Source: Parasulfuritortus sp037439465
Lineage (GTDB): Bacteria; Pseudomonadota; Gammaproteobacteria; Burkholderiales; Thiobacillaceae
Direction: 5' to 3'
Assembly (NCBI GenBank): GCA_037439465.1
Contig: JBBIVX010000002.1
Location: 133,205 to 197,204, forward strand
Length of the DNA stretch: 64,000 bases
In this document: positions 1 to 9,669 of the stretch, in pieces
Layout of the letters: each line of letters opens with the position of its first letter
Numbering within the stretch: position 1 is the first letter of the stretch
The notes under the pieces: model-generated
Databases searched by the model: none
What the model was told of the DNA's origin: nothing
What the model saw: only the letters and a program-made list of their open reading frames with translations
Program-made: the position numbers and the translations under genes

Positions 1-196
1 CTTGCAGGAAGGTGGCGGAGATACCCAGCACCGTCTCCGAGCCGAACCAGGTGGCGAACACCGTGGCGGTGACGATATAGATGGGCAGCGAACGTCCGGC
101 CACGACGTAGTCGCGCGAGTTCTTCACCCGCGTCGCGGCATAGACACCGATCAGCATGGACGCCAGCAGATAGAGGATGACGAACCAGACAAGCAT
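1..196 (-). CDS. Sodium:solute symporter family protein, N-terminal part (runs off the window)
   Basis: Reading from 196 toward 1 gives 65 residues before the window edge. They form a first membrane segment (MLVWFVILYLLASMLIG), then a short basic loop with the family-typical KNSRDYVVAGRSLP, then a second segment containing TVFATWFGSETVLG. This pattern is characteristic of the N-terminus of SSS-family cation/solute symporters of the inner membrane. The ATG at 196-194 is preceded by a good ribosome site (AAAGGAG) about six bases upstream. The substrate cannot be told from this fragment. A second, decayed relative lies at 35991-36383. Confidence 0.8.
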   Translation of the reverse strand, partial: MLVWFVILYLLASMLIGVYAATRVKNSRDYVVAGRSLPIYIVTATVFATWFGSETVLGISATFLQ

Positions 197-382
197 GGGC
201 GGCTCCTTTCAGCGTATCTCGACACCGGTCCGCGGGCGGACCAGGCCGGTGCCGCCACGGCAATTGAATCGGCGCGATTATCGGCGATTTGCCGGCCGCT
301 GCGGTGCCGCTTGCGTCGGTGGCCGGGCTGGGCAAAGATGGCGGCGGCGCTTTGCGCCTTTCACGTTGATGCGAGGTTCGAC

Positions 383-844
383 ATGTTTGGCTTTCTTATC
401 AAGATCGGCCTGCTGCTGGTGGTCGCCGTCCTGGCCTACAACTACTTCTTTGGCTCGGCCGAGGAGAAGGCGCAGTCCAGCAAGGTATTCGGCCAGGTGA
501 AGGAGGTTGCCGTTTCCGTCGGCGAACTGGCCGTGTCGGAAAAAGACAGGTTCAATGCCGGTAAATACGATGACGCCCTGGAGAAACTGGGCGGTGCCTA
601 CAAGGCCCTGCGTGAGGGCGCCGGCAAGCTGGACAAGTCAGTGCTCGCCCGCCTCGGCGAACTGGAACGGCGCAAGGCCGCCCTGAAAAAAGAGGTGGAG
701 GCCATGCGCAAAATCGAGGCCGAAGGTGCGGCGGCGGGCGAGGAGTCGGCCCGGCAGGCGCAGCGCAAGGCGGCGCTGCGGCAGCAATTGGAGGCGCTGC
801 AACGGGACTCCGACGCCCTGGTGCAAGAGGCGCGCAAGCCCTGA
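383..844 (+). CDS. Membrane-anchored coiled-coil hypothetical protein
   Basis: This is a 153-residue protein that I do not recognise as a named family. It has one N-terminal hydrophobic segment (residues about 3-25, FLIKIGLLLVVAVLAYNYFF). The rest is charged, rich in Ala, Glu, Lys and Arg with no prolines, and has heptad-like spacing, so it is predicted to be a long alpha-helical coiled coil outside or inside the membrane. The ATG at 383 has a GAGG motif about ten bases upstream and starts just before the hydrophobic segment, which favours it over upstream starts. It is transcribed away from the symporter and convergently with the GAF protein gene. Confidence 0.6.
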   Translation: MFGFLIKIGLLLVVAVLAYNYFFGSAEEKAQSSKVFGQVKEVAVSVGELAVSEKDRFNAGKYDDALEKLGGAYKALREGAGKLDKSVLARLGELERRKAALKKEVEAMRKIEAEGAAAGEESARQAQRKAALRQQLEALQRDSDALVQEARKP

Positions 845-948
845 GCGGGCCGCCAAGGCAGCGCCTAAATTTGTCATGGCCATGGCCGCCGTTTGCCCGG
901 TGCGCGGCGGTGGAGTCGGCCAGGCCCAAGGCTTCGCGTAGTTTGACG

Positions 949-1695
949 TTAAGATTTTTCCAGACGCTTGCTGTGCTGGTGGAGGCGGCCGCTCAACTGG
1001 GAAATGATCTCCGAGGCGGCCTGAATGATGTGCTGGGGGGCAAACCCGGCCCGCGTCATCTCACGGAAAAATGATTTCGCCACGATCTTCGCCATTTTGT
1101 CTGGCTCATAGGCGGTGGCGAGCATGGCGCCGCCGATGGCCCGTTCGGCGGTTTGCGCCAGGGCGATCTGGGCAAAGCGGGAGTTGAGCAGGTTTTGCAA
1201 CTGGATCACCTGGATGGTCTTGCCGGTGAAACCCGCCACGATCTTTAGCGCCGCCAGGTCGGACGGCGAGAAGGCCGTGGCCCGGCGCGGAGAGGACAGA
1301 TTGATCACCCCGATGACCTTGCCGTTGACGCTGACGGGCGCCGCCATCAGGCTGCGTCGCGCCTCCCCGGCGCGGCGCGCCAGGCCGGCGAAGGGCGAGG
1401 CCAGGATATCCTCGACCAAGAGCGCCTCACCGCTGGCCGCGACCCGGCCGGCGATGCCCTCTCCCTTGGCTACCAACTCGGTGTAGGCCGCCGCCGGCAG
1501 TTCGCCATGACAGGCACAGACGCGCAGGCGCAGCGCTGCCCCTTCGCCCTCGGCAAACAACATGATGGAGCAGCGTTCGGCATCGAAAACCGAGGCGGCG
1601 AGCGTGGCCATTTGCGCCAGGTTGTCGTCGAGGCTGCCTTCGCTTTCGAGAAAGTTGGCGAGGCGGTGCAGTCGGTCGAGGGTGTCATGTTGCAT
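949..1695 (-). CDS. GAF domain-containing protein
   Basis: The 248-residue soluble protein has an N-terminal helix (LDRLHRLANFLESEGSLDD) followed by a GAF domain at about residues 20-165. Typical GAF features are the DAERCSIMLF strand, the GEGIAGRVAASGE turn and NGKVIGVINLSS. The C-terminal 80 residues are helical, with no kinase, cyclase or GGDEF output domain. GAF domains bind small ligands or mediate signalling, and the ligand here is unknown. The start is placed at the ATG at 1695 because a GGGGAGAAGG ribosome site lies just upstream; a TTG six codons earlier is less likely. It follows ubiB on the same strand and may be cotranscribed with it. Confidence 0.7.
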   Translation of the reverse strand: MQHDTLDRLHRLANFLESEGSLDDNLAQMATLAASVFDAERCSIMLFAEGEGAALRLRVCACHGELPAAAYTELVAKGEGIAGRVAASGEALLVEDILASPFAGLARRAGEARRSLMAAPVSVNGKVIGVINLSSPRRATAFSPSDLAALKIVAGFTGKTIQVIQLQNLLNSRFAQIALAQTAERAIGGAMLATAYEPDKMAKIVAKSFFREMTRAGFAPQHIIQAASEIISQLSGRLHQHSKRLEKS

Positions 1696-1726
1696 GGCCT
1701 TCTCCCCTGGCAAACCACTCAGGCCT

Positions 1727-3241
1727 TCATGCCGTCAGGCGCAGCAGCGCCATGAGCGCCAGCAGGATGGCGATCACCGCCAGCCAGCGGTTGCGCTGGC
1801 GCTGCTCGGCGAGCAGCAGGGCGAGCCCGGCTTCCAGTTTCTCCAGGCGATTTTCCTTCATGGCCTGGTGCGCGAGGCGCGGCAACTGTGGAACGAGGGC
1901 GCCCCAGAAGGGGATTTCTTCCTTGAAGGTGCGCATCCAGCCACGCCAGCCGACCTGTTCGCTCATCCAGCGTTCCAGGTAGGGCTTGGCAGTAGCCCAG
2001 AGATCGAGATCGGGATCGAGCTGCCGGCCCAGCCCCTCGATGTTGAGCAGGGTCTTTTGCAGCATGACCAGTTGCGGCTGCACCTCCATGCCGAAGCGGC
2101 GCGAGGTCTGGAACAGCCGCAGCAACACCTTGCCGAAGGAAATCTCTTTCAGCGGCCGATCGAACACCGGCTCGCAGACGGCGCGGATGGCCGATTCGAA
2201 TTCATCCACGCGGGTCTCCTTGGGTACCCACCCGGCATCCCAGTGGGCCTGGGCGACGCGGCGGTAGTCGCGGCGGAAAAAGGCGAGGAAGTTCTGCGCG
2301 AGGAAGTTCTTGTCGGTGTCGTTGAGGGTCCCCATGATGCCGAAGTCGAGGGCCACGTACTGACCGGCGTCGGTCACCAGTATGTTTCCCGGATGCATGT
2401 CAGCATGGAAATAACCATCGCGGAACACCTGCGTGAAGAAGATCTCGACGCCGGCGCGGGCCAGCTTGGGGATGTCGATGCCGCGCTGGCGCAAGGTGTT
2501 GATCTGGGAGATGGGCGTGCCCTCCATCCAGCTCATTACCATCACCTCGGTGGTGCAGTAGTCCCAGTACACCTCGGGCACGGCGAGCAGGGGCGAATGA
2601 TCGAAGTTGCGGCGCAGTTGCGAGCAGTTGGCCGCTTCCCGCACCATATCCAGTTCGTCGGCCAGATGCTTGGCGAATTCCGCCACCACCTCCCGTGGCT
2701 TGAGCCGCTTGCCGTCGGACCAGACCGCCTCCAACAGCGCCGCCAGGGTATCGAGCAGGTCGAGGTCGCCGTCGATGACAGGCTTGATGCCAGGCCGCAG
2801 TATTTTCACCGCCACCGCCTCGCCGGACTTCAGGCGCGCCCAGTGCACTTGCGCGATGGAAGCGGAGGCCACCGGATCAGGGCAGAGCTCGGCAAAGACC
2901 TCGTGGGGATCGCGGCCATAGGCGCGGCGTAATGCCGCCATGGCCAGCTCGGAGGGGAAAGGCGGCACCCGGTCTTGCAACTTGGCCAGTTCGTCGGCGA
3001 TGTCGGCGGGCATGAGGTCGCGGCGGGTGGACAATACCTGGCCGAATTTCACGAAGATCGGCCCGAGCGATTCCAGCGCCAGCCGCAGGCGCACGGCGCG
3101 CGCTGCGTTGAAGCGGCGCCAGAAGAACAAGGCATGCATGAACCAGCGGATCAGTCTGACCTTTTCATGACCGAGGAAAAATTCATCGAGGCCGTAGCGG
3201 GCGGCGGTGAAACCGATGCGAGCGAGGCGCAATATCCTCAT
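1727..3241 (-). CDS. ubiB: Ubiquinone biosynthesis accessory protein UbiB (ABC1/ADCK family)
   Basis: The 504-residue protein matches the UbiB family in length and motifs. It carries the signature KFGQVLSTRRDLMP (about residues 65-78), the ASIAQVH motif replacing the usual glycine-rich loop, a kinase-like HADMHPGNILV catalytic region and DFGIMG. The C-terminus has a hydrophobic anchor (WLAVIAILLALMALLRL). UbiB is an atypical kinase/ATPase needed for ubiquinone synthesis at the inner membrane. Its ATG overlaps the end of ubiJ by four bases (ATGA), so the two are translationally coupled, matching the usual ubiJ-ubiB order. Confidence 0.95.
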   Translation of the reverse strand: MRILRLARIGFTAARYGLDEFFLGHEKVRLIRWFMHALFFWRRFNAARAVRLRLALESLGPIFVKFGQVLSTRRDLMPADIADELAKLQDRVPPFPSELAMAALRRAYGRDPHEVFAELCPDPVASASIAQVHWARLKSGEAVAVKILRPGIKPVIDGDLDLLDTLAALLEAVWSDGKRLKPREVVAEFAKHLADELDMVREAANCSQLRRNFDHSPLLAVPEVYWDYCTTEVMVMSWMEGTPISQINTLRQRGIDIPKLARAGVEIFFTQVFRDGYFHADMHPGNILVTDAGQYVALDFGIMGTLNDTDKNFLAQNFLAFFRRDYRRVAQAHWDAGWVPKETRVDEFESAIRAVCEPVFDRPLKEISFGKVLLRLFQTSRRFGMEVQPQLVMLQKTLLNIEGLGRQLDPDLDLWATAKPYLERWMSEQVGWRGWMRTFKEEIPFWGALVPQLPRLAHQAMKENRLEKLEAGLALLLAEQRQRNRWLAVIAILLALMALLRLTA

Positions 3242-3822
3242 CGGTGCTCCTGCTCAAGGTAGGCGAGGCGGGCCTCGAAACGGGCGACGTCATCACGCAG
3301 CGCATCTACATCGGTGATAAAGCCGCGCACGGCGGTCTTGTCGGCCAGCACGTCGGTCTCGAAACTCAAATATTCGGCCAGCCCCCGGCCGACCGCCAGT
3401 GACGCCTCACCGCGCCAGTGACTGAGACCGGCTATGGCCGCGGCGGCGCGGGCGGCGGCGATGTCGCCGACATAGGGGCGCAAGGCGAGCGCCCAGTCGA
3501 AACGCGCCAGCGCAGCGGCGATATCCGTTGCCAGCGCACCGTCGCCATTCACCGTGGCGCGGCTCAGGGCGGTGCCGTCACCCAGGATCAGGGTGAACAG
3601 ATTGGCCGGTGTCAGGGTGATCTCGGCGGCGATGTCGGCCTCGGGGTCGGCCGCCGCCAGACCGCCAGCCTCCGTCACCCGGACGACCAGGGAGAAAAGC
3701 GGCAGACGTAGACGTGCCTGTTTGCCGGCTTGGCGCGCCAGGCTGGCACGTACCCCCGGCTGATTGGCCAGGACCGGATCGATGGCGGAAAACAGGGCGG
3801 AACGCAGTAGATCGGCGGGCAT
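3238..3822 (-). CDS. ubiJ: Ubiquinone biosynthesis accessory factor UbiJ (SCP2 domain)
   Basis: The 194-residue protein has an SCP2-like lipid-binding domain in the first 110 residues. Its C-terminal helix (VDALRDDVARFEARLAYLEQEH) looks like the coiled tail of UbiJ. In the family UbiJ binds ubiquinone precursors and, with UbiK, organises the soluble Ubi complex. Direct upstream coupling to ubiB supports the assignment. No ubiE is seen; upstream lies the divergent mtnA, 36 bp away, so the promoters must overlap. Confidence 0.88.
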   Translation of the reverse strand: MPADLLRSALFSAIDPVLANQPGVRASLARQAGKQARLRLPLFSLVVRVTEAGGLAAADPEADIAAEITLTPANLFTLILGDGTALSRATVNGDGALATDIAAALARFDWALALRPYVGDIAAARAAAAIAGLSHWRGEASLAVGRGLAEYLSFETDVLADKTAVRGFITDVDALRDDVARFEARLAYLEQEHR

Positions 3823-3858
3823 GGCGGCATTCTACGGCAACGGCGATAATCCCGGCTC

Positions 3859-4934
<1,076 letters not shown>

Positions 4935-4935
<1 letters not shown>

Positions 4936-5606
4936 TGCGCGCCAGCCGTCAGCTCATCCTCAATATCCAGCCCGAGGCCGAGCCGCGCTTCGACAACTTT
5001 TTGCCGGGCGAAAACCTGGAATTGCTGCTGGCCCTGGATACCCTGGCGCGCGGCGAGCTCGATGAGTCCTTGATCTATGTTTGGGGCGCGCCCGGCAGCG
5101 GCCGCAGCCACCTGCTCGCGGCGACCGTGGGCGAGGCGCGCCAATTTGGCGGCGCTGCCACCTATGCCGCGGCCGGCCCGCTGCCGGAAGATCTGTCCGG
5201 CCTGTTGGCGGTGGATGACGTGGACGCGCTGGCCGCCGAAGACCAGATTCGCCTGTTCTCGCTCATCAACCAGGCCCGCGAAGGCCATGGCAGCGTGCTG
5301 GCGGCGGGGACGGTGGCACCGGCGCAACTGACGCTGCGCGCCGACCTTGCCACCCGCCTGTCCTGGGGCCTGGTATTTGGTTTGCGCCCTTTGAACGAGG
5401 CCGACCGGGCCACCGCCGTGCGCGAACGCGCCGCCGCCCGTGGCCTCAACCTGCCGGACGACGTGGTGTGTTATCTGCTCCGGCACGGCCGGCGGGATCT
5501 GCCGTCACTACTCGCCGGCGTCGATGCCCTCGATGCCTATTCGCTCAGCCTGAAGCGTCCGCTCAGTGTGCCGCTGGTGCGCGAATGGCTGGCGGGGAAG
5601 GCGTGA
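4935..5606 (+). CDS. hda: DnaA regulatory inactivator Hda
   Basis: The 223-residue AAA+ protein lacks the DnaA DNA-binding domain, as expected for Hda. Residues 4-9 (SRQLIL) resemble the beta-clamp-binding QL-x-L motif at the Hda N-terminus. The nucleotide-binding loop is GAPGSGRSH with Arg in place of the usual Lys, as in known Hda proteins. LLAVDDVDAL is the Walker B region. Hda works with the DNA-loaded clamp to stimulate ATP hydrolysis by DnaA after initiation. The start is fixed by TGATG coupling to mtnA. Confidence 0.88.
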
Positions 5607-5617
5607 CACGCGGCCAG

Positions 5618-5992
5618 TCAGGCCTCGCCTCCTTGTTCCCCGGTGGCAAGCTCGGCATGGACCTTGGCCATATCGACTTCCCTGGCGCGGGTGATGAGGT
5701 CGTCGAAACCGCCGGCCGGCAGGGCGCCGGGCTGGGCGTAGATGATGACCTTCTCGCGGAAGATCATCAGGGTGGGGATGGAGCGGATCTGGAAGTGACC
5801 GGCGATGCCCTGTTGCTCTTCGGTATTGACCTTGGCGAAGACGATGTCGGGATGCTTTTCGGCGGCGGCCTCGAAGACCGGCGCGAAGCCGCGGCAGGGG
5901 CCGCACCAGGGGGCCCAGAAATCGATGACGACGAAGTCATTGCCGAGGATGGTGGGTTCGAAGTTTTCTTCGTTGAGATCGATGACAGGCAT
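5618..5992 (-). CDS. Thioredoxin family protein
   Basis: This 124-residue cytoplasmic protein has the thioredoxin fold and the active site FWAPWCGPCRGFAPVFE. The cis-proline region IRSIPTLMIF is present. The C-terminal tail is longer than in TrxA (about 108 residues). It lacks a signal peptide. A start four codons further upstream exists, but MPVIDLNEENF gives the usual first beta strand. It is convergent with hda. It is distinct from the larger CnoX-like thioredoxin at 41471-42325. Confidence 0.88.
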   Translation of the reverse strand: MPVIDLNEENFEPTILGNDFVVIDFWAPWCGPCRGFAPVFEAAAEKHPDIVFAKVNTEEQQGIAGHFQIRSIPTLMIFREKVIIYAQPGALPAGGFDDLITRAREVDMAKVHAELATGEQGGEA

Positions 5993-6004
5993 TTGACGCT
6001 CCAA

Positions 6005-6317
6005 AAAGTTTGCGGCGTCACCTTACCATGCCGGCATGGCTTGGGGCCAACCGTTCCTGATAGTGGTTGCCGTCGCCTGTGCTGCCGCGGTCGCCGACGA
6101 AGGCGAATGCAAACAACCGCGCCGGCCGGGCTTCTGCTCAGAGTTTTGTAGAGGTCGTCGGTCACAACAAGCGGCGGCGTCAGCACCCCGAGCGCCCACC
6201 GCCTGTGTTGAATGGAATTATTTCAAGCGCCGCCGGTCTTTCCGTAGTCGCCGTGCCCTACCAAAGCCGCACGACAGCATTGCCGTAACCGGCCATCGTT
6301 TTTGCGGGAGCGCCACT
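6005..6317. other. Intergenic stretch between thioredoxin gene and msrP
   Basis: About 310 bases lie between the divergently read thioredoxin and msrP genes. Reading frames here have no recognisable protein features and poor starts, so I see no supported gene. The msrP ribosome site (GGGAG) is at its right end, and the promoters of both flanking genes should lie inside it. Confidence 0.5.
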
Positions 6318-7238
6318 ATGCCGAAACGTTTGATCCCCAGCCTTCTGCCTTCCGAGATCACCGCGGAGGATATTTACCAGCGGCGCCGCGAGTTCATGCA
6401 GGGTGCCCTGGCGCTGGCCCTCGCCTCCGCCCTGCCGGCCGGGGCCGCGCTGCCGGCGTGGAAGAAAACCACTTACGGCCGTGACGAGTCGCCCAACAGT
6501 TGGGAGGAGATCACCACTTATAACAACTTCTACGAATTCGGTACCGACAAGGCAGCACCGGCGAAGCGCGCCCATACCCTTAAGACACGGCCGTGGACGG
6601 TGAGCGTCGAGGGCGAATGCCTGCAGCCGCGGGTGTGGGACATCGACGCCCTGATCCGGGCGTTTCCGCTGGAGGAACGTATCTACCGCCTGCGTTGTGT
6701 CGAGGGCTGGTCCATGGTCATCCCCTGGCTGGGGTTTCCGCTCGCCGCGCTTGTCCGCCAGGCGCGGCCTACGGGTAAGGCAAAGTTCGTGGAATTCCAT
6801 ACCCTGCACGACGCCAAACAGATGCCCGGTCAAGGCTGGCGCGTGCTTGACTGGCCCTACCTTGAGGGCCTGCGTCTGGACGAGGCGCAGCATCCCCTGA
6901 CCCTGCTTGCGGTGGGACTGTATGGCCAGCAGTTGCCGAATCAGAATGGCGCGCCGATACGACTGGTGGTGCCCTGGAAATATGGCTTCAAGAGTGCCAA
7001 ATCCATCGTGCGCATCCGCTTCGTGGAGAGGGCGCCTACCACCGCCTGGATGGAAGCGGCACCCAAGGAATACGGCTTCTTTGCCAATGTAAACCCCGGT
7101 GTCGATCACCCGCGCTGGAGCCAGGCGCGTGAGCGCCGCATCGGCGAGTTCTTCAAGCGTCGCACCGAGATGTTCAATGGTTACGGCGATCAGGTCGCGG
7201 CGATGTATGCCGGGATGGATTTGCAGAAATATTTTTGA
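6318..7238 (+). CDS. msrP: Protein-methionine-sulfoxide reductase catalytic subunit MsrP
   Basis: The 306-residue periplasmic molybdoenzyme repairs oxidised methionine in envelope proteins. The twin-arginine signal is at residues 22-50: RRREFMQGALALALASALP followed by AGAALPA. The mature part has the molybdopterin-binding SUOX fold, with RLRCVEGWSMVIPWLGF carrying the Mo-coordinating Cys and RLVVPWKYGFKSAKSI close to the C-terminus. The start at 6318 is chosen because it gives the usual 20-residue leader (MPKRLIPSLLPSEITAEDIY) before the Tat motif. msrQ follows directly. Confidence 0.95.
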   Translation: MPKRLIPSLLPSEITAEDIYQRRREFMQGALALALASALPAGAALPAWKKTTYGRDESPNSWEEITTYNNFYEFGTDKAAPAKRAHTLKTRPWTVSVEGECLQPRVWDIDALIRAFPLEERIYRLRCVEGWSMVIPWLGFPLAALVRQARPTGKAKFVEFHTLHDAKQMPGQGWRVLDWPYLEGLRLDEAQHPLTLLAVGLYGQQLPNQNGAPIRLVVPWKYGFKSAKSIVRIRFVERAPTTAWMEAAPKEYGFFANVNPGVDHPRWSQARERRIGEFFKRRTEMFNGYGDQVAAMYAGMDLQKYF

Positions 7239-7900
7239 ACGGCGTGACGCAAAGGCGTGACGATAATGGCGTGACGGGCGGAAACGCGCCGGGTTTTCGT
7301 TGTGCGGCGCTTGTCACACCGCGCTTGTCACGTTTTTACCGCCATGTGATTTTTCTGCTCTGCCTGCTGCCGCTGCTGCGGTTGTTCGCGCTTGCCTTCA
7401 CCGGCGGCCTGGGTGTGAATCCCATCGAATTCATCACCCGCTCGCTCGGCACCTGGACGCTAACCCTGTTATTGCTGACCCTTGCGGTCACTCCGCTGCG
7501 CCGCCTCAGCGGCTATGGGCAGTTGCTGCGCTATCGTCGCATGCTGGGCTTGTTTGTCTTTTTCTACGCCGTCCTGCACGTTTTCAGTTATCTCTGGTTC
7601 GACCAGTTCTTTGCCTTGGGCGAGATTCTTCGCGACATTGCAAAGCGGCCCTTCATCACTGTCGGCGTCTTTGCCTTCACCCTCCTGATACCGCTGGCGG
7701 CGACGTCCAACGACCGTAGCATGCGTGCCCTCAAACGCAACTGGCAACGCCTGCATCGACTCGTCTATCCGGCGGCGATCGCTGCGGTTACGCATTACTA
7801 CTGGCTGGTCAAGAAGGACACGACACTGCCCATGCTTTACGCCCTCGCCCTGGCGCTGTTATTGCTGGCGCGCGTGGTTTGGCGAAGGCCGACGCGGTGA
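7235..7900 (+). CDS. msrQ: Haem-binding membrane subunit MsrQ
   Basis: The ferric-reductase-like membrane protein feeds electrons from the quinone pool or flavin reductases to MsrP. Six hydrophobic segments are visible. Haem-ligand histidines are likely in YAVLHVFSYL and in RLHRLVYPAAIAAVTHYYW. The start is uncertain. A TTG at 7235 overlaps the msrP stop (TTGA) and gives 221 residues, but the first 30 residues are unlike the family, and GTG or TTG codons between 7244 and 7325 would give a more usual N-terminus. Repeats of GGCGTGACG and GCGCTTGTCAC sit in this doubtful stretch. Confidence 0.85.
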   Translation: MNGVTQRRDDNGVTGGNAPGFRCAALVTPRLSRFYRHVIFLLCLLPLLRLFALAFTGGLGVNPIEFITRSLGTWTLTLLLLTLAVTPLRRLSGYGQLLRYRRMLGLFVFFYAVLHVFSYLWFDQFFALGEILRDIAKRPFITVGVFAFTLLIPLAATSNDRSMRALKRNWQRLHRLVYPAAIAAVTHYYWLVKKDTTLPMLYALALALLLLARVVWRRPTR

Positions 7901-7913
7901 GATTCGTGGGCAA

Positions 7914-7940
7914 TAAAAAAGGGGCTGCATGGCAGCCCCT
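7914..7940 (-). terminator. Rho-independent terminator of the H1-like gene
   Basis: The arms GGGGCTGC (7921-7928) and GCAGCCCC (7932-7939) form an 8-bp stem with a three-base loop. The A-run at 7914-7920 becomes a T-run on the minus strand after the stem. It lies 27 bases past the stop of the minus-strand H1-like gene. It may also slow convergent transcription from msrPQ. Confidence 0.85.
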
Positions 7941-7966
7941 GACTTGATGCGCAGAGTCGTTCGCGC

Positions 7967-8269
7967 TCAGGCCTTCTTTGCCGCAGTCACTGCCTTCGCG
8001 GGTTTGGCAGCGGCTTTGGGCGCCGCCTTTTTCGCGGCGGGTTTGGCGGCAGTCTTTTTCGCGGCGGGTTTGGCGGCGGCCTTTTTCACAGCGGGCTTGG
8101 CGGCGGCCTTCTTCGCGGCGGGTTTGGCGGCGGCCTTGGGGGCGGCCTTCTTCACGGCGGGCTTGGCGGCGGCCTTGGGGGCAGCCTTCTTCACGGCAGG
8201 TTTGGCCGCGGCCTTGGGGGCGGCGGGTTTGGCAGTTGCGGACTTAGCAGCGGGTTTTTCTGCGGGCAT
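7967..8269 (-). CDS. Histone H1-like Ala/Lys/Pro-repeat DNA-binding protein
   Basis: The 100-residue protein consists almost only of Ala, Lys and Pro, arranged in repeats of AAAKPAVKKAAPK and AAAKPAAKKA type. It is very basic and has no fold or signal peptide. It resembles the C-terminal tail of eukaryotic H1 and bacterial Hc1/Hc2- and AlgP-like proteins, which bind DNA without sequence specificity. The matching DNA repeats (period about 30-45 bases) should make copy number variable between strains. It is followed by its own terminator. Confidence 0.85.
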   Translation of the reverse strand: MPAEKPAAKSATAKPAAPKAAAKPAVKKAAPKAAAKPAVKKAAPKAAAKPAAKKAAAKPAVKKAAAKPAAKKTAAKPAAKKAAPKAAAKPAKAVTAAKKA

Positions 8270-8362
8270 GTCACACTCCTTTGGTTGGAAGGCCTGGAAG
8301 CCTTACGCCTAAACAATTTCCACGCAATAGCAGCACTCGCGTGTTGGGCGTAATTCTAGAGC

Positions 8363-8391
8363 AAAAAAACTGTGCGGCCGCAAGCGGCGCA
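8363..8391 (-). terminator. Probable terminator of lysA
   Basis: The arms GCGGCGCA (8384-8391) and TGCGGCCGC (8373-8381) pair with one bulged base. On the minus strand they are followed by seven T residues (A-run at 8363-8369). It lies about 34 bases after the lysA stop codon. Confidence 0.65.
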
Positions 8392-8424
8392 TGGATATTT
8401 TTTGCCAGGGCCCCGTGCTTGTTG

Positions 8425-9669
8425 CTATTGCGGAACGATTTCATTTGCGAAGAGGGCGTCGACATCTTCGCGCCGACGTATCAACCATGACCGCGCAGCA
8501 TCGACGAGCACCTCGGCGGCGCGCGGCCGCGTGTTGTAATTGGAGCTCATGCTCATGCCATAGGCTCCCGCCGAGAACAAGGCCAGGCGGTCGTTTTCGG
8601 CCAGTGACAAGTCCCGCTCATGCGCCAGGATATCGCCGCTTTCGCATACCGGCCCGACGATTTCGTAACGGCGTTTTTCGCCCGCGCGCAGGCGCACCGG
8701 TTGCACATCGTGCCAGGCATCGTAGAGCGCCGGACGCATGAGGTCGTTCATCGCCGCATCGACGATGGCGAAGTCTTTCACTTCGCCGTGCTTGAGATAT
8801 TCCACTTTGGTGAGCAGCAGGCCGGCATTGGCGACGAGGGATCGGCCAGGTTCGATGATGAGCCTGTGCGACCGGCCGGCGAGGCGCGACAACAACATGC
8901 CGGCATAGTCGGTCAGCGCCGGCGGTGTCTCGTCGCGATAGCGCACGCCAAGTCCGCCGCCGAGATCGATATGCGTCAGCGCGATGCCCTCGGCGGCGAG
9001 GCGGTCCACCAGGTCGAGCACCTTGTCGAGCGCTTCGGCGAAAGGGGCCGATTCTGTGAGTTGCGAGCCGATGTGGCAGTCGATGCCGACCACCTTCAGA
9101 TGCGCTAATTGCATGGCCTTTCTATACAGGCGGGGGGCATCGGCATAAGCGATGCCGAACTTGTTTCCCTTGAGTCCGGTGGCGATGTAGGGGTGTGTTC
9201 TGGCATCGACATCAGGGTTGACCCGCAGGCTCACCGGCGCGATCTTTTGCAGTCGAGCGGCGACCTGGTTGAGACGCGTGAGTTCGCTTTCCGATTCGAC
9301 GTTGAAGCAGAGTATGCCGGCGTTCAGTGCCGCCGCCATCTCCGCCGCGGTCTTGCCGACACCGGAGAACACAACCTTGCCAGGGTCGCCTCCGGCGGCC
9401 AGCACGCGCGCCAGCTCGCCGCCGGAGACGATGTCGAAACCGGCGCCGCGTTTGGCGAACAGATTGAGTATGGCCAGGTTGGAGTTGGCCTTCACCGCGT
9501 AGCAGATCAGGTGATCGCAGTTGGCGAAGGCCTCATCGTAGGCGCAGAAGGCCTCGTTCAGGGCGGCCTTGGAATAGACGTAACAGGGTGTGCCGAACTC
9601 GTCGGCGATACGGTCGAGGGCGGTGTCCTCGCAGTGGAGCACACCATCGCGGCGGGGGAAATGATTCAT
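8425..9669 (-). CDS. lysA: Diaminopimelate decarboxylase
   Basis: The 414-residue PLP enzyme makes L-lysine from meso-diaminopimelate. CYAVKANSNLAIL contains the PLP lysine, HIGSQLTE and HIDLGGGLGVRY form the phosphate-binding region, EPGRSLVANAG follows, and VCESGDILA plus GAYGMSMSSNYNTRPRAAE are the C-terminal active-site segments. The start at 9669 (MNHFPRRDGVLHCEDT) matches family length and overlaps the lptM stop in an ATGA arrangement, so the reading frame upstream of it is not part of the protein. Confidence 0.96.
   Translation of the reverse strand: MNHFPRRDGVLHCEDTALDRIADEFGTPCYVYSKAALNEAFCAYDEAFANCDHLICYAVKANSNLAILNLFAKRGAGFDIVSGGELARVLAAGGDPGKVVFSGVGKTAAEMAAALNAGILCFNVESESELTRLNQVAARLQKIAPVSLRVNPDVDARTHPYIATGLKGNKFGIAYADAPRLYRKAMQLAHLKVVGIDCHIGSQLTESAPFAEALDKVLDLVDRLAAEGIALTHIDLGGGLGVRYRDETPPALTDYAGMLLSRLAGRSHRLIIEPGRSLVANAGLLLTKVEYLKHGEVKDFAIVDAAMNDLMRPALYDAWHDVQPVRLRAGEKRRYEIVGPVCESGDILAHERDLSLAENDRLALFSAGAYGMSMSSNYNTRPRAAEVLVDAARSWLIRRREDVDALFANEIVPQ

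Noticed and set aside
6036..6317. Possible N-terminal extension or separate small gene before msrP
   Set aside because: The Tat signal and leader fit the start at 6318; the upstream residues look random and have no ribosome site.
7967..8269. CRISPR-like or other tandem repeat array
   Set aside because: The repeats are in-frame codons of an Ala/Lys/Pro protein with no spacers.
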